Source: RQOF01 sp964394475
Lineage (GTDB): Bacteria; Calditrichota; Calditrichia; RBG-13-44-9
Reading direction: 5' to 3'
Length of the DNA stretch: 25,336 nucleotides
Assembly: GCA_964394475.1 (NCBI GenBank)
Contig: CAYMXZ010000022.1
Coordinates: forward strand, 1 to 25,336
Below are positions 24,774 through 25,336 of the stretch, in pieces; positions within the stretch are counted from its first letter, which is position 1, and the number at the start of each line of letters is the position of its first letter. The translations under genes and the position numbers were made by a program. A model generated the notes under the pieces. The model had not been told where the DNA came from. It ran no database searches and saw nothing but the letters and a program-made list of their open reading frames with translations.

Positions 24774-25336
24774 TTACTTCTTACCTATCTCTTTGTTAGA
24801 AGTCTGGAAGCAGGGTAAAAATAAATAACACTGCGTTCCTTTATTTACTTCGCTCTCAAAATAAATTATGCCATTATTTTCCTGAACTATCTGATAAACG
24901 ATAGAAAGTCCCAAACCCGTACCATAATTTTTGGTGGTAAAAAATGGATTAAAAATTTGTTGTAAATTTTCCGGCGATATGCCGCTGCCATTATCAGAGA
25001 TGAGAATCTGGATATAAGGTCGATCTGTAATTTTTTTATAAAACGGTTTTCTTTGAAAAGTCTCATCACTTTTTCGCACTTTTCGGGCCGTCAATTTTAT
25101 TTCACCCTGCTTATCGATGGCCTCGATACTATTCAATATTAAGTTGAACAACACCTGCTGGATCTGAGCCCCATCAATAAAAATAGCGGGGAGAATCTTT
25201 TCATACCATTGGGTAAATGTAATATTATGTTTTTGCATTCTCTGTTTGAGCAAGGATAGGACTTCATTGACCAGTTCTTTCAACTCACAGAACTGGCGAT
25301 TTGGTTTCGGGGGTTTGGCATAAGAAAACAATGATT
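24774..25336 (-). CDS. Sensor histidine kinase, C-terminal part (runs off window)
   Basis: The catalytic ATP-binding half of a histidine kinase; the frame remains open to the window edge, so the N-terminal sensor and H-box lie beyond it. The visible motifs are all intact: the end of the DHp helix (FSYAKPPKP), N box QQVLFNLILNSIEAI, G1 box SDNGSGISPE, F box IFNPFFTTK, and G2 box GTGLGLSIVYQ. This arrangement is of the NtrB/AtoS type. A TTG near 25331 should not be taken as the start. One base separates its stop from the MqnA-like gene downstream. Confidence 0.92.
   Translation of the reverse strand, partial: SLFSYAKPPKPNRQFCELKELVNEVLSLLKQRMQKHNITFTQWYEKILPAIFIDGAQIQQVLFNLILNSIEAIDKQGEIKLTARKVRKSDETFQRKPFYKKITDRPYIQILISDNGSGISPENLQQIFNPFFTTKNYGTGLGLSIVYQIVQENNGIIYFESEVNKGTQCYLFLPCFQTSNKEIGKK

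Overview
This AT-rich window of about 25 kb is chromosomal and gene-dense. It looks like a member of the FCB superphylum outside classical Bacteroidetes (a Calditrichota, KSB1 or Marinimicrobia type lineage would fit). The evidence is two PorV/PorQ-family outer-membrane proteins, a secreted metalloprotease ending in a type IX secretion (T9SS) sorting-like domain, and a promoter before pdxS that fits the Bacteroidetes pattern TTG-N20-TAnnTTTG. Most genes also have clear Shine-Dalgarno sites, which is less typical of Bacteroidetes proper. The phylum is an inference. I saw no transposase, integrase, CRISPR array, rRNA or tRNA.

Layout. 1-1650: pdxS-pdxT, the two subunits of PLP synthase. 1650-6880: a probable ornithine aminotransferase (-), divergent from a DUF3417-type alpha-glucan phosphorylase (+), then a monofunctional peptidoglycan glycosyltransferase (-). 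7148-9421: IMP dehydrogenase guaB (-) and a YihX-like HAD phosphatase (+). 9408-12752: the T9SS-type M30-like metalloprotease and a PorV-like protein (both -). 12827-18915: a tight minus-strand cluster read dnaE, dtd, PASTA protein, rpe, polyprenol/diacylglycerol kinase family protein, with gaps from overlap to 22 bp. 19187-19669: a DinB-like protein that seems to have lost its metal ligands (+). 19674-22028: a minus-strand cluster of a two-receiver response regulator, a PAP2 phosphatase and a DUF502 membrane protein. 22384-23670: a second PorV-like protein with a C-terminal fibronectin-like extension. 23963-25336: an MqnA-like binding-fold protein and, running off the right edge, the ATPase end of a sensor histidine kinase.

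Working together. Much of the window is housekeeping: PLP supply, glycogen breakdown, purine synthesis, replication, D-Tyr-tRNA editing and the pentose phosphate pathway. The accessory interest lies in three places. One is the secretion pair (sorting-domain protease plus PorV paralogue). The second is the REC-DHp-REC protein, which has two receivers and a His-bearing helix pair but no ATPase, encoded with two membrane proteins. The third is the sensor kinase translationally adjacent to an MqnA-like protein, which may be a ligand-sensing pair rather than menaquinone biosynthesis. No single unmistakable new system is visible; these are the best candidates.
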